Positions 52,749-62,667 of a DNA stretch of 64,000 nt are shown here, in pieces (positions within the stretch are counted from its first letter, which is position 1; the number at the start of each line of letters is the position of its first letter). A program made the translations under genes and the position numbers. Under the pieces are notes generated by a model. It was not told where the DNA came from. It saw only the letters and a list, made by a program, of their open reading frames with translations, and searched no databases. Source of the stretch: an uncultured Paracoccaceae bacterium (lineage in GTDB: Bacteria; Pseudomonadota; Alphaproteobacteria; Rhodobacterales; Rhodobacteraceae); contig CANMFL010000004.1 of NCBI GenBank assembly GCA_947497185.1, positions 186,001 through 250,000 of the forward strand. Direction: 5' to 3'.

Positions 52749-54551
52749 TTATTCTTCTTCATTCTCAAACAGCGACGTCATCTCGAACGTCGTCACATCC
52801 ACGAGACCTAGATCAGAGATCCGTAACTCTGGAATGACAACAAGCGCGAGTAACGAATGCTGCATATAGGCATTGTTCAGCGTGCAACCACATGCGGCCA
52901 TCGCAGCAACCATCTTGTCGGCGTTCGCTGCAACCTCTACGGCGGGGCTATCGGACATCAACCCGGCAATCGGCAACGCCACTTGCGCGAGTTCTTCACC
53001 GTCTTTCCAAACGGTAATGCCGCCACCGATTTCGCCCAAGCGATTAGCGGCCTGCGCCATACAATCCCGATCAGTGCCAACAACAATCATATGGTGACTG
53101 TCATGCGCCACGGTAGAGGCCATCGCCATTTTTCCGGTGTAGTTAAAGCCGGACACAAAAGCATTCACGACATTGCCCGTCGCGCGATGCCGTTCAACCA
53201 GTGAAATTTGACACGTGCCGTCTTCGCCTTCAACAACGCCATCAATCACAGGCAAGTTCGCGCGTAACGCTTTGGTCGGCGCTTGGTTTTCGACGACGCC
53301 AATGACCTTAACGGTTTGGCGCGGTGCGTTATTCGGGGCGGCGATGGCGAAATCTGTATCGCTCAGCGACTTGCCCATGTTCACAGTTTTGCGGGCATGG
53401 TCGGGCCAGTCGTAATGCGGACAATCTACCGTGATTTTGCCCGCTTCCGCGACCTTCACGCCACGCGCGTAAACCACCTCAATCGGCAGCGTTTTCAGGT
53501 CAGACGTCAGGATCACATCCGCACGGCGACCCGGCGCAATTGATCCCAATTCACGTTCCAGACCAAAGTGCGTCGCTGTGTTGATCGTCGCCATTTGCAG
53601 CGCAATCAACGGGTCGCAACCGCAGTCAATCGCATGGCGCACAACACGGTTCATGTGACCGTCGTTGACTAGCGTTCCAGCCATACAATCATCTGTACAC
53701 AGGATAAAGTTGCGCGGGTCCAACCCCTTTTCTGTCACAGCCGTAATCTGGGTTTCGACGTCATACCACGCAGAACCAAGCCGCATCATCGACTTCATCC
53801 CCAACCGGACACGGGCAATCGCGTCTTCTTCGGCGGTGCCTTCGTGATCGTCAGCGGGACCACCCGCGACATACGCGCTAAACGGAATGCCCTTGTCAGG
53901 CGACGCATAGTGACCGCCGACGGTTTTGCCCGCACTCATAGTCGCGGCCATTTCGGCCAGCATCTGTGGGTCGCCGCTGATCACACCCGGAAAATTCATC
54001 ATCTCGCCCAACCCGATAATACCCGGCCACGCCATCGCCTCGGCGACATCTTCGGCGGAAATCTCGTACCCTGTCGTTTCCAAACCGGGGGCAGAGGGCG
54101 CGCAAGACGGCATCTGCGTGTAGATATTGACGGGCTGCATCAAGGCTTCGTCGTGCATCATCCGCACGCCTTCCAGCCCTAGAACATTCGCAATTTCATG
54201 TGGATCGGTGAACATCGTAGTCGTGCCATGCGGGATCACGGCGGCGGCAAATTCGGCGGGCGTCAACATACCGGATTCGATATGCATATGACCGTCGCAC
54301 AGGCCGGGGATCAAATAGCGCCCAGCGGCATCAACCACTTCGGTATCTGGTCCGATGCAATGCGACGCATCAAGACCGACGTACGCAAAGCGACCTTCGA
54401 CAATCGCGACCTGCCAGCCCTCCAGAATTTCGCGGGTCTGTACATTCACAAGGCGGCCGCCTTGGATCACAAGATTTGCATGTTCGCGCCCTGCGGCTAC
54501 GGCAACCAAGCGGGGGGCAGTTTCAGCCCAAGTTTTAATGTGATGTTCCAT
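52749..54551 (-). CDS. ade: Adenine deaminase
   Basis: A 600-residue metal-dependent amidohydrolase making hypoxanthine and ammonia from adenine. GLCDGHMHIESGMLTP carries the HxHxE metal site, HGTTTMFTDPHEIANVLG follows, and the C-terminal VAHDSHHMIVVG is the Ade C-domain. An in-frame GTG at 54566 is an alternative start; neither has ideal ribosome-site spacing. With amn 69 bases downstream it forms an adenine salvage pair. Confidence 0.93.
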   Translation of the reverse strand: MEHHIKTWAETAPRLVAVAAGREHANLVIQGGRLVNVQTREILEGWQVAIVEGRFAYVGLDASHCIGPDTEVVDAAGRYLIPGLCDGHMHIESGMLTPAEFAAAVIPHGTTTMFTDPHEIANVLGLEGVRMMHDEALMQPVNIYTQMPSCAPSAPGLETTGYEISAEDVAEAMAWPGIIGLGEMMNFPGVISGDPQMLAEMAATMSAGKTVGGHYASPDKGIPFSAYVAGGPADDHEGTAEEDAIARVRLGMKSMMRLGSAWYDVETQITAVTEKGLDPRNFILCTDDCMAGTLVNDGHMNRVVRHAIDCGCDPLIALQMATINTATHFGLERELGSIAPGRRADVILTSDLKTLPIEVVYARGVKVAEAGKITVDCPHYDWPDHARKTVNMGKSLSDTDFAIAAPNNAPRQTVKVIGVVENQAPTKALRANLPVIDGVVEGEDGTCQISLVERHRATGNVVNAFVSGFNYTGKMAMASTVAHDSHHMIVVGTDRDCMAQAANRLGEIGGGITVWKDGEELAQVALPIAGLMSDSPAVEVAANADKMVAAMAACGCTLNNAYMQHSLLALVVIPELRISDLGLVDVTTFEMTSLFENEEE

Positions 54552-54600
54552 CCCCAATGGTTTCACCGAATCGCGATTTGCGCAAGAGGGTCAAATGCAA

Positions 54601-54636
54601 ACAGGCCGCGACGAAATCAACTTCGTCGCGGCCTGT
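54601..54636 (-). terminator. Terminator between the cytochrome c and adenine deaminase genes
   Basis: A perfect 15-bp stem (ACAGGCCGCGACGAA arms) with a 6-base loop, 21 bases after the cytochrome stop. It is followed on the minus strand only by TTTGCATTTG, so the T-run is weak but the stem is very strong. Confidence 0.7.
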
Positions 54637-54657
54637 CAAAGTCAGGTGTCAGACGAT

Positions 54658-55080
54658 TTATTCGCTGAATGTCGCCAGATAAGCGTAGATGTCAGCCGCC
54701 TGCTGCGCGTCACGTACCTTGTATGACATTTTCCCACGAGCACGGTTATCGCCCAGTGCCTCGCGCAAGAAACCTGTCGGCTCCATGATGTAGCCAACAA
54801 CAGCTTCTTCGTCCCAAGTCGCACCAGTTTCCCCGTATTCGACGATGGAATTGCCGTAACGGAAACCCTCTACAGTGCCCGGTACATTGCCAACGAGACC
54901 AAACAAGTTTGGACCTGTGCGTGCAGCGCGACCGGCAATGACATTACCGCTCGCATCCGCGATGACGTGACAAGAAACACATTGGCGGTCGAACTGCTCT
55001 GCACCGGCAGCCGCATCGCCTTCTGCCAAAGCAGGGGCCGCGAACATCGTCAGTGCGGCTACAATATTCAATGTCTTCAT
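54658..55080 (-). CDS. Periplasmic cytochrome c, class I (c2-like)
   Basis: A 140-residue protein. The signal peptide is MKTLNIVAALTMFAAPALA. CVSCH is the haem-binding motif (about residues 34-38). GPNLFGLVG is a typical class I loop, and the Met axial ligand is in RGKMSYKV near residue 117. Such cytochromes carry electrons between the bc1 complex and oxidases in the periplasm. It is transcribed alone, with a strong terminator. Confidence 0.9.
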   Translation of the reverse strand: MKTLNIVAALTMFAAPALAEGDAAAGAEQFDRQCVSCHVIADASGNVIAGRAARTGPNLFGLVGNVPGTVEGFRYGNSIVEYGETGATWDEEAVVGYIMEPTGFLREALGDNRARGKMSYKVRDAQQAADIYAYLATFSE

Positions 55081-55394
55081 GATCGTATTCCTCTCGATCT
55101 GTATTCAGGTGCCGGATGCGTTTCGCGATCCTGCATTTAATAAAGTTAGCGCCTACGCGCAGCGGGTCCAGCCCGCGGTGTAAAACTATCTGTGACCTAA
55201 CGGGGGCCGGCGCATGAAATGATTTGCGTGGGCGTTTCGCTGACCTCAGGAATTTATAGATGATCAATGCCAGCGCGCATTACAAGGTCATAGACGTAAC
55301 GCATTGTTTTCGTTTTAAAACTGGAATTTTGCACTGATCTTTCGCCCGCTCACCCGCGATAGAATCACGGGAAAGCAGAGGTATTTCAGCCCGT
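55081..55394. other. Intergenic stretch, nothing recognised
   Basis: The 314 bases between the cytochrome and PCu(A)C genes hold no supported gene, RNA or repeat. The left part is the cytochrome promoter region, and the CCCGCGATAGAATCACGGG word near 55352 is an imperfect inverted repeat of uncertain meaning. Confidence 0.5.
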
Positions 55395-55877
55395 TTAATG
55401 GCCGCTGTGATCGCTATGGTCGCTGTGACCTGCGTCACCGTGGCTCAGGTCTTCGACGTCGAAAGTCACGTCAATGCGGCCTGCTTTTTCAAAAATCAAC
55501 GTAACATCAATCTTTTCACCAGCTTCAAACGGATCGCCATCCAGCCCCATAAACATGATATGCTTACCACCTGGCGCGAACGTCAGCGTTTCACCGGGCG
55601 CAATTTCAGCCGCTTCGATGTGGCTCATCTTTGCGATGTCATTTTCAACGATAGTGTTGTGCAACATAACGCGCGGAAAATCGGCCTCGATACCGATCAG
55701 CGCATCCGACGTATCGCCATTATTCGTGATCGACAGATAGCCAGCACCTGACATCGCAGTCGCAGCCGTTGTGTTGGCAACAGGGTGATCAATGAACAGA
55801 TCCCCGACCGTGAATTCATGTGACATCGCAAGCGATGGCGCTGCGACAAAGGCCAGTAAAGTCATAAACTTGCGCAT
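55395..55877 (-). CDS. PCu(A)C family copper chaperone
   Basis: A 160-residue periplasmic protein. The signal peptide is MRKFMTLLAFVAAPSLAMS. The copper site of the family is seen as MLHNTIVENDIAKM and later PGGKHIMFMGL (Met/His ligands). A His-rich tail (HSDHSDHSGH) could bind extra metal. PCu(A)C proteins deliver Cu(I) to the CuA or CuB centres of cytochrome oxidase, which suits the neighbouring cytochrome c gene. Confidence 0.92.
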   Translation of the reverse strand: MRKFMTLLAFVAAPSLAMSHEFTVGDLFIDHPVANTTAATAMSGAGYLSITNNGDTSDALIGIEADFPRVMLHNTIVENDIAKMSHIEAAEIAPGETLTFAPGGKHIMFMGLDGDPFEAGEKIDVTLIFEKAGRIDVTFDVEDLSHGDAGHSDHSDHSGH

Positions 55878-56046
55878 ACGTAGGCGTCCTTAATCAAAAA
55901 GTATTTCACATCGAATATTGGGGAAAAACGCGCCGTTCAAGGTGCATATTGTCTCACCTACGCAGACCCGCCGTAAATCTCTTTACGCTATTGTAACCTC
56001 TGTTCGCGATAACTGGTCGGGTTGAATTGGAAGCGAGGCTATCAAA

Positions 56047-58938
56047 TTGAAAATGGGGCGCGAATCTTCGACGGATTTGCTTGCGGCCAGTTTAATTGAC
56101 CCGCTGACGATTCCGGCTGTCTATCTGAAACCAGATGGGGTGATTATTCACCACAATACGGCGTGGGTCGATTGGATCAGCCATGATCCAACGCCGATCT
56201 TTGGGCCCAATATTTGCAGCCTGATCCATTCGTCACAGCAGCACGCGTTTATGAAACGGTTAACACCCCACGGGCTGACCGCTGGCGATGGGTGCGTCTT
56301 TCGGACCACCCACAAGGGCCGGTCGATCTGGTTCACGGCCGTTGGCGGTGTGGACAAATGGAACACAGGTATCCTTGGCCTCGTCGTGCCTAGCTGCAGT
56401 TGCGATATGCAACCCGATGGATACCAACCGCAAAGCTGTTTCTGGTCCGAGGTGATCGATAACCTGCCCGACGGGTTCTGGTCCTATGATCGCACACTCG
56501 CGCAGTCATTTCGTTCTGACGCGTGGTTCGAATTGCGAGGGCTCTCTAAAACCAATAGGGATGAGATGTCGCGCACCAGACAGTTGGCCAGTATTCATCC
56601 TGACGATCTACCAAATGTCATTCAAGCAACGCGCGCGCTGCTGCGGAATGGGATCTGTGATGTACAATTTCGGGAACGGCACGCAAATGGTCACTGGATC
56701 AACGTGCGTTCACAAGGCCGCGTCACCGAACGCAATGCGGACGGCAAGCCGATGCGGTTAATCGGCACCGACAGCAATGTGACAAAATTGCACGAAACAC
56801 AGTCCTCTCTCGACCAGATCAAGACGCTTGAAATGCGGTGGCAGTTTGCGATGGATAGCGAATTGCACGGCCTGTGGGACGTCGATTTCTCCACAAACAA
56901 ACGTTACTATTCAGAAGGTTGGCGATTTATACGCGGACTGGGCGGCAGTCATCGCAACTACATGAGCACCGAAGAGTTCCTTGAAAACATTCACCCGCTA
57001 GACCGTGGGGCCGTGGTCATGCGCGTGAACGCCGTTGATCGAGGTGATATTGACGAATTCTTTGATGAATTCCGCGTAAAACACTCAGACGGCCGCTGGA
57101 TTTGGGTGCTGTCGCGCGGTCAGGTCGTTTCGCGTGGCGAAGACGGGCAACCCACCCGCCTCATCGGGACTGACACCGACATCACGCGGGTTAAACAGCT
57201 CGGCAACGAATACGATGATGTGGCCAAGCGGCTAGAGCTTGCCGTCAAATCCTCTGGAATCGGTGTTTGGGAATTCGACATGGAAGCCCAAAGCGTCGTT
57301 TGGGACGACCAGATGTACGAAATCTACGGGATTACCGACCCCGAAAAAAAACGGTCCCCCACAGTTTGGGAGGATCACCTGCACCCTGAAGACAAAGATG
57401 AGGCCATCACAGCCAGTTTAGCGTTTTTGCGAGACCGCACCGACTACGATTTATCCTACAGGATCATCCGTGAAGATGGTGAAACGCGGTATTTGCGGTC
57501 CACAGGGCACCACTTCGTCGACGCACACGGCACGCCCAAACTGATCGGCATCATCTGCGACCTGACGCGCGAACACGAACAAGCCAGCGCTTTGCGGGCC
57601 GCAAATGCCAAAACCGTCGAACAAAACACCGCCCTCGAAGCGGCGCGCGCGGACATGGAATACCAATCCAACCATGACGCGCTAACGGGTCTCCCGAACC
57701 GCCGCAAACTCGAAGCGTATTTAAACGACGCCAGACAACGCCGGATCGACAACAATATGCGCAGCGCCGTGCTGCACATCGACCTCGACCGTTTCAAACA
57801 GATTAACGACACGTTGGGCCACGCTGCTGGTGACGCCGTTCTCAAACATGTCGCAGACATTCTTAGCAGCGCCGCGACGCCAAACAGCATTGTCGCGCGT
57901 GTTGGTGGTGACGAATTTGTCGTCTTTCTGGACCACGCGCCACATGACGCAGTGTTGGGCTACTGGGCACGCGACCTAATCCAAGCGGCAAAACGCCCCT
58001 TCATCTACGAAGGTCACGAATGTCGGCTTGGGTTTAGTATAGGCATCGCAGTCGACGAGACCGCCGAATTCGACGACTCGGCGCTGTTTTCAAACGCGGA
58101 TCTCGCGCTCTATCAGGCCAAGGCCGAAGGACGCGGTCAGATGCATTTTTATTCGCCGGGACTCAAATCAGCAGCACGGGCGCGACGACAATGCGCGGAC
58201 GACATGATCATCGGGCTCGAACGAGGCCAATTTCAATGCGTCTACCAACCACAATACGCCTGTAGCACCTTGGAAATTGTCGGGGCAGAAGCCCTCGTGC
58301 GGTGGGATCACCCAACACGCGGTCGCCTTGCGCCTGACGCCTTTTTAGACGTCGCCGAAGATTTGGATATCGTGGCGAAAATCGACCAAGTTGTCTTTGA
58401 ACGCGCTCTCGAAGACTCCAAGAAATGGCGCGCCTCTGGAAAACATGTGCCCCAAATCTCGGTCAACGTATCCGCGAAACGGCTGCTCGATCCCATGTTG
58501 GCGATGCGCATTTCTCATCTCGCGGACGAAGAACAGCGTTTCGCCTTCGAACTACTCGAGTCAGTTTTCTTGGACGATGCGGACGCCAACTTATCAACGA
58601 ATCTCGCATGTATTCGAAATCTTGGTATTTCGATTGAAGTTGATGACTTTGGAACCGGACACGCCTCCATGGTCGGTCTGCTAAACTTGCAGCCGGATCG
58701 GCTCAAGATTGACCGCCAGTTGGTGATGCCGCTGGTCCGCAGCCAACGGCAACGACGCCTTGTCGCCTCAATCATCGAAATCGGCCACGTCCTCGGCATC
58801 GCAGTCGTCGCAGAAGGCGTCGAAACCCAAGAACACGTCGACGTCCTTGCAAGCTTAGGGTGCGACTACCTGCAAGGATACGGTCTGGCCCGCCCGATGA
58901 GCGCGGCAGACCTGCAAGAGTTGCTACCTGAACTGTAA
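56047..58938 (+). CDS. PAS-GGDEF-EAL cyclic-di-GMP signalling protein
   Basis: A 963-residue protein with no membrane segment. About four PAS/PAC units occupy residues 15-525 (repeated DGRWIWVLSRGQVV and LIGTDTDITR-type endings). A GGDEF domain at about 540-700 has intact RVGGDEF, and its inhibitory RxxD site is absent (Thr and Ser at those positions). An EAL domain at 715-963 has GAEALVRWDHP, DDFGTGHASM and a late EGVETQEH. Both making and breaking c-di-GMP look possible. The TTG start at 56047 fits GCGAGG spacing; ATG at 56053 is the alternative. Confidence 0.92.
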   Translation: MKMGRESSTDLLAASLIDPLTIPAVYLKPDGVIIHHNTAWVDWISHDPTPIFGPNICSLIHSSQQHAFMKRLTPHGLTAGDGCVFRTTHKGRSIWFTAVGGVDKWNTGILGLVVPSCSCDMQPDGYQPQSCFWSEVIDNLPDGFWSYDRTLAQSFRSDAWFELRGLSKTNRDEMSRTRQLASIHPDDLPNVIQATRALLRNGICDVQFRERHANGHWINVRSQGRVTERNADGKPMRLIGTDSNVTKLHETQSSLDQIKTLEMRWQFAMDSELHGLWDVDFSTNKRYYSEGWRFIRGLGGSHRNYMSTEEFLENIHPLDRGAVVMRVNAVDRGDIDEFFDEFRVKHSDGRWIWVLSRGQVVSRGEDGQPTRLIGTDTDITRVKQLGNEYDDVAKRLELAVKSSGIGVWEFDMEAQSVVWDDQMYEIYGITDPEKKRSPTVWEDHLHPEDKDEAITASLAFLRDRTDYDLSYRIIREDGETRYLRSTGHHFVDAHGTPKLIGIICDLTREHEQASALRAANAKTVEQNTALEAARADMEYQSNHDALTGLPNRRKLEAYLNDARQRRIDNNMRSAVLHIDLDRFKQINDTLGHAAGDAVLKHVADILSSAATPNSIVARVGGDEFVVFLDHAPHDAVLGYWARDLIQAAKRPFIYEGHECRLGFSIGIAVDETAEFDDSALFSNADLALYQAKAEGRGQMHFYSPGLKSAARARRQCADDMIIGLERGQFQCVYQPQYACSTLEIVGAEALVRWDHPTRGRLAPDAFLDVAEDLDIVAKIDQVVFERALEDSKKWRASGKHVPQISVNVSAKRLLDPMLAMRISHLADEEQRFAFELLESVFLDDADANLSTNLACIRNLGISIEVDDFGTGHASMVGLLNLQPDRLKIDRQLVMPLVRSQRQRRLVASIIEIGHVLGIAVVAEGVETQEHVDVLASLGCDYLQGYGLARPMSAADLQELLPEL

Positions 58939-59009
58939 TTCATCTTGCGGCCCTGCCTGATATCGCCATGCTGCGGTGAATTAATTTACCAAACAAAAGG
59001 CGCTCTCAC

Positions 59010-59873
59010 ATGGCAAAACTCGCATTTTTAGGTCTTGGGGTGATGGGCTATCCGATGGCTGGACATCTTCAGGCGGCTGGCCACGACGTCACAGTCTATA
59101 ATCGCACCGCCGCGAAAGCGGACGCTTGGGTTAAAGAACACGGTGGTTCGTCTGCCGCTACCCCCCGCGATGCCGCTGCTGGGGCCGATCTGGTCATGGC
59201 CTGCGTGGGCAACGACGACGATCTGCGATCTGTCACATTAGGCGACGACGGCGCGTTTGCAGGAATGACCGATGGCGCGATCTTTGTGGATCACACGACG
59301 GTATCGGCGGCGGTCACGGCAGAATTATTCGCGGCAGCGGCCGACAAAGGCATCGGATTTGTGGACGCACCCGTCTCTGGCGGACAAGCGGGCGCTGAAA
59401 ATGGCCAACTTTCAATCATGTGTGGCGGTGTGCAGGCGCAATACGATGCCGCCGAGAAAGTCATCACAACCTACGCAAAACTATGCCGCCGTATTGGCGA
59501 CAGCGGCGCAGGCCAAATGACCAAAATGTGCAACCAAATCGCCATCGCCGGCCTTGTTCAAGGTTTATCAGAAGCGCTTCATTTCGCTGATAAAGCAGGG
59601 CTCGACGGCGAATCCGTGGTCGAGGTGATCAGCCAAGGCGCTGCTGGCAGCTGGCAAATGTCGAACCGCTACAAGACGATGATCGCAGACGAATTTGACC
59701 ACGGGTTTGCCGTGGATTGGATGCGCAAAGACCTCGCTATTTGCCTAGCAACAGCCGAAGACAACGGCGCGAGCCTGCCTGTCACCGCCCTTGTCGATCA
59801 GTTCTACAAAGACATTCAAAAACTGGGCGGCGGTCGGTGGGACACATCATCACTGCTGAAACGCCTCACGTAA
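59010..59873 (+). CDS. NAD(P)-dependent beta-hydroxyacid dehydrogenase
   Basis: A 287-residue protein of the 3-hydroxyisobutyrate dehydrogenase/tartronate semialdehyde reductase family. FLGLGVMGYPMAGHL is the cofactor loop, with Asn-Arg after strand 2 (VYNRTAAKA) favouring NADP. DAPVSGGQAGAENGQLS is the substrate motif, and catalytic Lys is in MTKMCNQIAIAG. The exact hydroxyacid cannot be told. It stands alone between the c-di-GMP gene and the convergent pgm. Confidence 0.9.
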   Translation: MAKLAFLGLGVMGYPMAGHLQAAGHDVTVYNRTAAKADAWVKEHGGSSAATPRDAAAGADLVMACVGNDDDLRSVTLGDDGAFAGMTDGAIFVDHTTVSAAVTAELFAAAADKGIGFVDAPVSGGQAGAENGQLSIMCGGVQAQYDAAEKVITTYAKLCRRIGDSGAGQMTKMCNQIAIAGLVQGLSEALHFADKAGLDGESVVEVISQGAAGSWQMSNRYKTMIADEFDHGFAVDWMRKDLAICLATAEDNGASLPVTALVDQFYKDIQKLGGGRWDTSSLLKRLT

Positions 59874-59880
59874 ACCACGT

Positions 59881-59902
59881 CGGGGGTGCAAAAGCGCCCC
59901 CG
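59881..59902. terminator. Hairpin between two convergent genes
   Basis: CGGGGGTGC-AAAA-GCGCCCCCG, a 9-bp stem with one G-T pair, placed between the ends of the dehydrogenase gene and pgm. There is no T-run on either side. It could act for both strands. Confidence 0.45.
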
Positions 59903-59903
59903 C

Positions 59904-61529
59904 CTAGGTCACGACATCGGGTGTGGACCGGCCAATGCCAGCCTCCAATCCCAAAATTTGATGCGCCGCCGTGATCACATCTGCCAAGGCAACCTGCGCG
60001 TCTTGATCCAAGCGCTCTGGGTCTTCTTCGAGCGCTTCAAGGTATAGCCGCAGCGTCGCGCCCGTCGTGCCAGTCCCCGATTTACGCAGAACAAAGCGGG
60101 TGCCTTCGCCGAACATCACACGCAATCCCTGCTGGTGCGACACGGATCCATCGACCGGATCGTTATAGCTGAATTCATCCGCCGCACTAATGGTCAGCCC
60201 GTTAAACGACTGCCCCACAAGATTGCGCAAGCGGTCACGCAATCCGTCGAAAACCACGTCGGCCTGATCTGTTGGGATCGCCTCGAAATCGTGGCGGGAA
60301 TAGTAGTTCCGCCCGTATTTCGCCCAATGGGTCTTGAGCAATTCCGCCACGCCTTGACCCGTTGCCGCGATGACATTCAACCACATCAACACGGCCCATA
60401 GCCCGTCTTTTTCGCGGATATGGTCCGATCCCGTGCCAAAACTTTCTTCGCCACACAGTGCCACTTGCCCGTCATCCATCAGGTTTCCGAAAAACTTCCA
60501 ACCTGTGGGGGTCTCGAAACAAGGTAAATCAAGCGCCGCTGCTACGCGATCCACGGCAGCAGACGTCGGCATCGACCGCGCAACACCGCTAAGCCCTTTT
60601 TCGTAGCCCGGCGCGACGGTGGCATGAGCAGCAATCAACGCGAGACTATCCGACGGGCTCACATAACATCGCCGCCCGACGATCATATTGCGATCACCGT
60701 CGCCATCAGACGCCGCGCCAAAATCAGGGCCATCGTCGGCGAACATCACGTCCATCAACTCGTGCGCCCATGTGGGGTTCGGGTCAGGGTGCATACCGCC
60801 AAAGTCCGGCAGCGGCGTACCGTGGATAACCGTCCCGTCAGGCGCGCCAAGCCGCTTTTCAAGGATTTCACGTGCATAAGGGCCAGTGATCGCGTTCATC
60901 GCGTCAAACTGCATGGTGAAATTATCCGCGAACAAAGCTCGGATCGCGGCAAAATCGAACAATTTCTCCATCAGATCAGCATAATCTGTCACCGGATCAA
61001 CGATCTCGACCGCCATATCGCCCAATGTGCTGTTGCCAATTGCGTCAATATCCGGCGCTGGCCCCTCCCAGATCTGATAGCGATCAATCGTCTGGGTGCG
61101 TGCATAAATCGCGTCAGTCACGCTCTCGGGTGCAGGTCCACCATTGGCCATGTTGAACTTGATCCCGAAATCTTCGTCGATCCCGCCCGGATTGTGGCTG
61201 GCCGACAGGATGATCCCGCCGTCCGTTTCATGCAGCCGGATCAGGTGCGATGCGGCAGGCGTGGATAACAAACCACCCTGACCCACGATCATTTTTGCAG
61301 CGCCATTGGCCGCAGCCATCCGCAGAATAGTCCGCACAGCAACGTCATTATGAAACCGTCCATCGCCACCAAGCACCAACGTTTTGCCCGCGACACCACC
61401 AACTCCGTCGAAAATCGCTTGCACGAAATTTTCAAGGTAATGCGGCTCCATGAACACCCGCGCTTTTTTGCGCAGACCAGATGTACCCGGCTTTTGGCCG
61501 TCAATGGGGGTCGTTGGAATAGACGTCAT
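59904..61529 (-). CDS. pgm: Phosphoglucomutase
   Basis: A 541-residue alpha-D-phosphohexomutase interconverting glucose-1-P and glucose-6-P. PGTSGLRKKARVF is the N-terminal signature, SASHNPGG (about 109-116) holds the phospho-Ser, DGDGDRNMIVG binds the metal, CGEESFGTGSDH binds sugar, and the C-terminal RKSGTGTTGATLRLYLE binds phosphate. It follows the P1 peptidase gene by 28 bases and probably shares a transcript. Confidence 0.96.
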   Translation of the reverse strand: MTSIPTTPIDGQKPGTSGLRKKARVFMEPHYLENFVQAIFDGVGGVAGKTLVLGGDGRFHNDVAVRTILRMAAANGAAKMIVGQGGLLSTPAASHLIRLHETDGGIILSASHNPGGIDEDFGIKFNMANGGPAPESVTDAIYARTQTIDRYQIWEGPAPDIDAIGNSTLGDMAVEIVDPVTDYADLMEKLFDFAAIRALFADNFTMQFDAMNAITGPYAREILEKRLGAPDGTVIHGTPLPDFGGMHPDPNPTWAHELMDVMFADDGPDFGAASDGDGDRNMIVGRRCYVSPSDSLALIAAHATVAPGYEKGLSGVARSMPTSAAVDRVAAALDLPCFETPTGWKFFGNLMDDGQVALCGEESFGTGSDHIREKDGLWAVLMWLNVIAATGQGVAELLKTHWAKYGRNYYSRHDFEAIPTDQADVVFDGLRDRLRNLVGQSFNGLTISAADEFSYNDPVDGSVSHQQGLRVMFGEGTRFVLRKSGTGTTGATLRLYLEALEEDPERLDQDAQVALADVITAAHQILGLEAGIGRSTPDVVT

Positions 61530-61557
61530 AATGCTTCCTTACATACTGACCAAATGG

Positions 61558-62568
61558 TTACTGGGTTGCGGACCAGCACGGCAAGAGATCATTTTCAGCT
61601 GGGGTCGCATGGTAAATACCACGGGCAATCGCACGGCTCAAACACACAGCGGCGGCATGGCCAATCGCAAGAAGAGCGGCATCATCAACGGGCGTCGTCG
61701 CGTCCCCCGTTGAGAGTGCAAAAACCAGATCGCCATCAAAAGGCGTGTGGGCAGGAACGATCGCACGGGCCATGCCATCGTGTGCAGCAACCGCTACGCG
61801 CTGACATTGCGCTTTGGTCAAGGCGGCATCGGTCGCGACAATTGCGATTGTGGTGTTCATAGGCTGGCCCGATAGGGCCATCGCAGCCGCTTTTTTACTG
61901 TCCGGTAAGTCGCCAAGGTTTGCAGCAGAATTCACGCCCAACCCGCCGAACTCGCCGTCAATCTCGTAGGGAGCTGCCCAAAAATGCGCAGTCTTGGGCG
62001 TCGTGACGGACCCAACAGGGTTCGCCGCAACCAACGCGCCAACCGTGGTGCCATCGGCCAAAACAGCAGAGGCCGATCCAAGTCCGCCTTTTTGCATCGC
62101 GGCTGTCGCACCAGTTCCCGCGCCATAACTGCCCAATGCAAAATCAACAGCAGCCGCATCAAACGCAGCGCGGCCCAAAGCGCGGTAAGGATTATCCTGC
62201 CACGCTTTGTCACCGCCATTCACCAGATCAAACAGGATCGCGCCCGGCACTAAAGGCACGGTCATGGACCCAACAGCAAAACCGCGCCCAGCGGCACGAA
62301 GCCCGTCCATAACGCCAGATCCGGCATCCAGCCCGTAAGCCGACCCGCCGGACAAAAAGAGCGCATCAACCGCAGGGACCAATTTATCTGGCGCCAACAA
62401 ATCCGTCTCTCGCGTGCCTGGTGCGCCGCCCATGACGTGCACAGATGCTGTGAACGGCTTGTCGCCAGTGACAACGGTTGTACCGGTTTTGATCCCTGCG
62501 TTCTGCGCATTCCCCACGCGCAAGCCTCTGACATCAGTGATCAAATTCAAAGGTCCGGTCTTCATCAT
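61558..62568 (-). CDS. P1 family peptidase (S58/DmpA-like)
   Basis: A 336-residue self-processing Ntn-like hydrolase. ITDVRGLRVGNAQ is the family start, FLSGGSAYGLDAGSGVMDGL the substrate region, and NTTIAIVATDAALTKAQ the region of the new N-terminal nucleophile (Thr here rather than the Ser of DmpA). Members cleave N-terminal residues from short peptides, including D- or beta-amino acids. It lies downstream of a peptide ABC ATPase gene on the same strand. Confidence 0.9.
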   Translation of the reverse strand: MMKTGPLNLITDVRGLRVGNAQNAGIKTGTTVVTGDKPFTASVHVMGGAPGTRETDLLAPDKLVPAVDALFLSGGSAYGLDAGSGVMDGLRAAGRGFAVGSMTVPLVPGAILFDLVNGGDKAWQDNPYRALGRAAFDAAAVDFALGSYGAGTGATAAMQKGGLGSASAVLADGTTVGALVAANPVGSVTTPKTAHFWAAPYEIDGEFGGLGVNSAANLGDLPDSKKAAAMALSGQPMNTTIAIVATDAALTKAQCQRVAVAAHDGMARAIVPAHTPFDGDLVFALSTGDATTPVDDAALLAIGHAAAVCLSRAIARGIYHATPAENDLLPCWSATQ

Positions 62569-62593
62569 GTCTGATCCAAATGGCCGCGCAAGC

Positions 62594-62640
62594 GCGGATT
62601 CTTTTTAAAAATATGCCTCCGGCGGGGATTTAGAAAAATC
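62594..62640. terminator. Roseobacter-type GCCTCCGGCGGGG intergenic element
   Basis: The word GCCTCCGGCGGGGATTT with T/A-rich flanks lies between the ABC ATPase and P1 peptidase genes. Read on the minus strand it gives a short GC stem followed by TATTTTT. I recall this word recurring after genes in many Rhodobacteraceae, consistent with a terminator-like role. A second small stem, CCGCG-CAAG-CGCGG, is at 62584-62597. Confidence 0.4.
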
Positions 62641-62667
62641 CAAAGAAGCGAGAAGTCAGTGCGCCCT

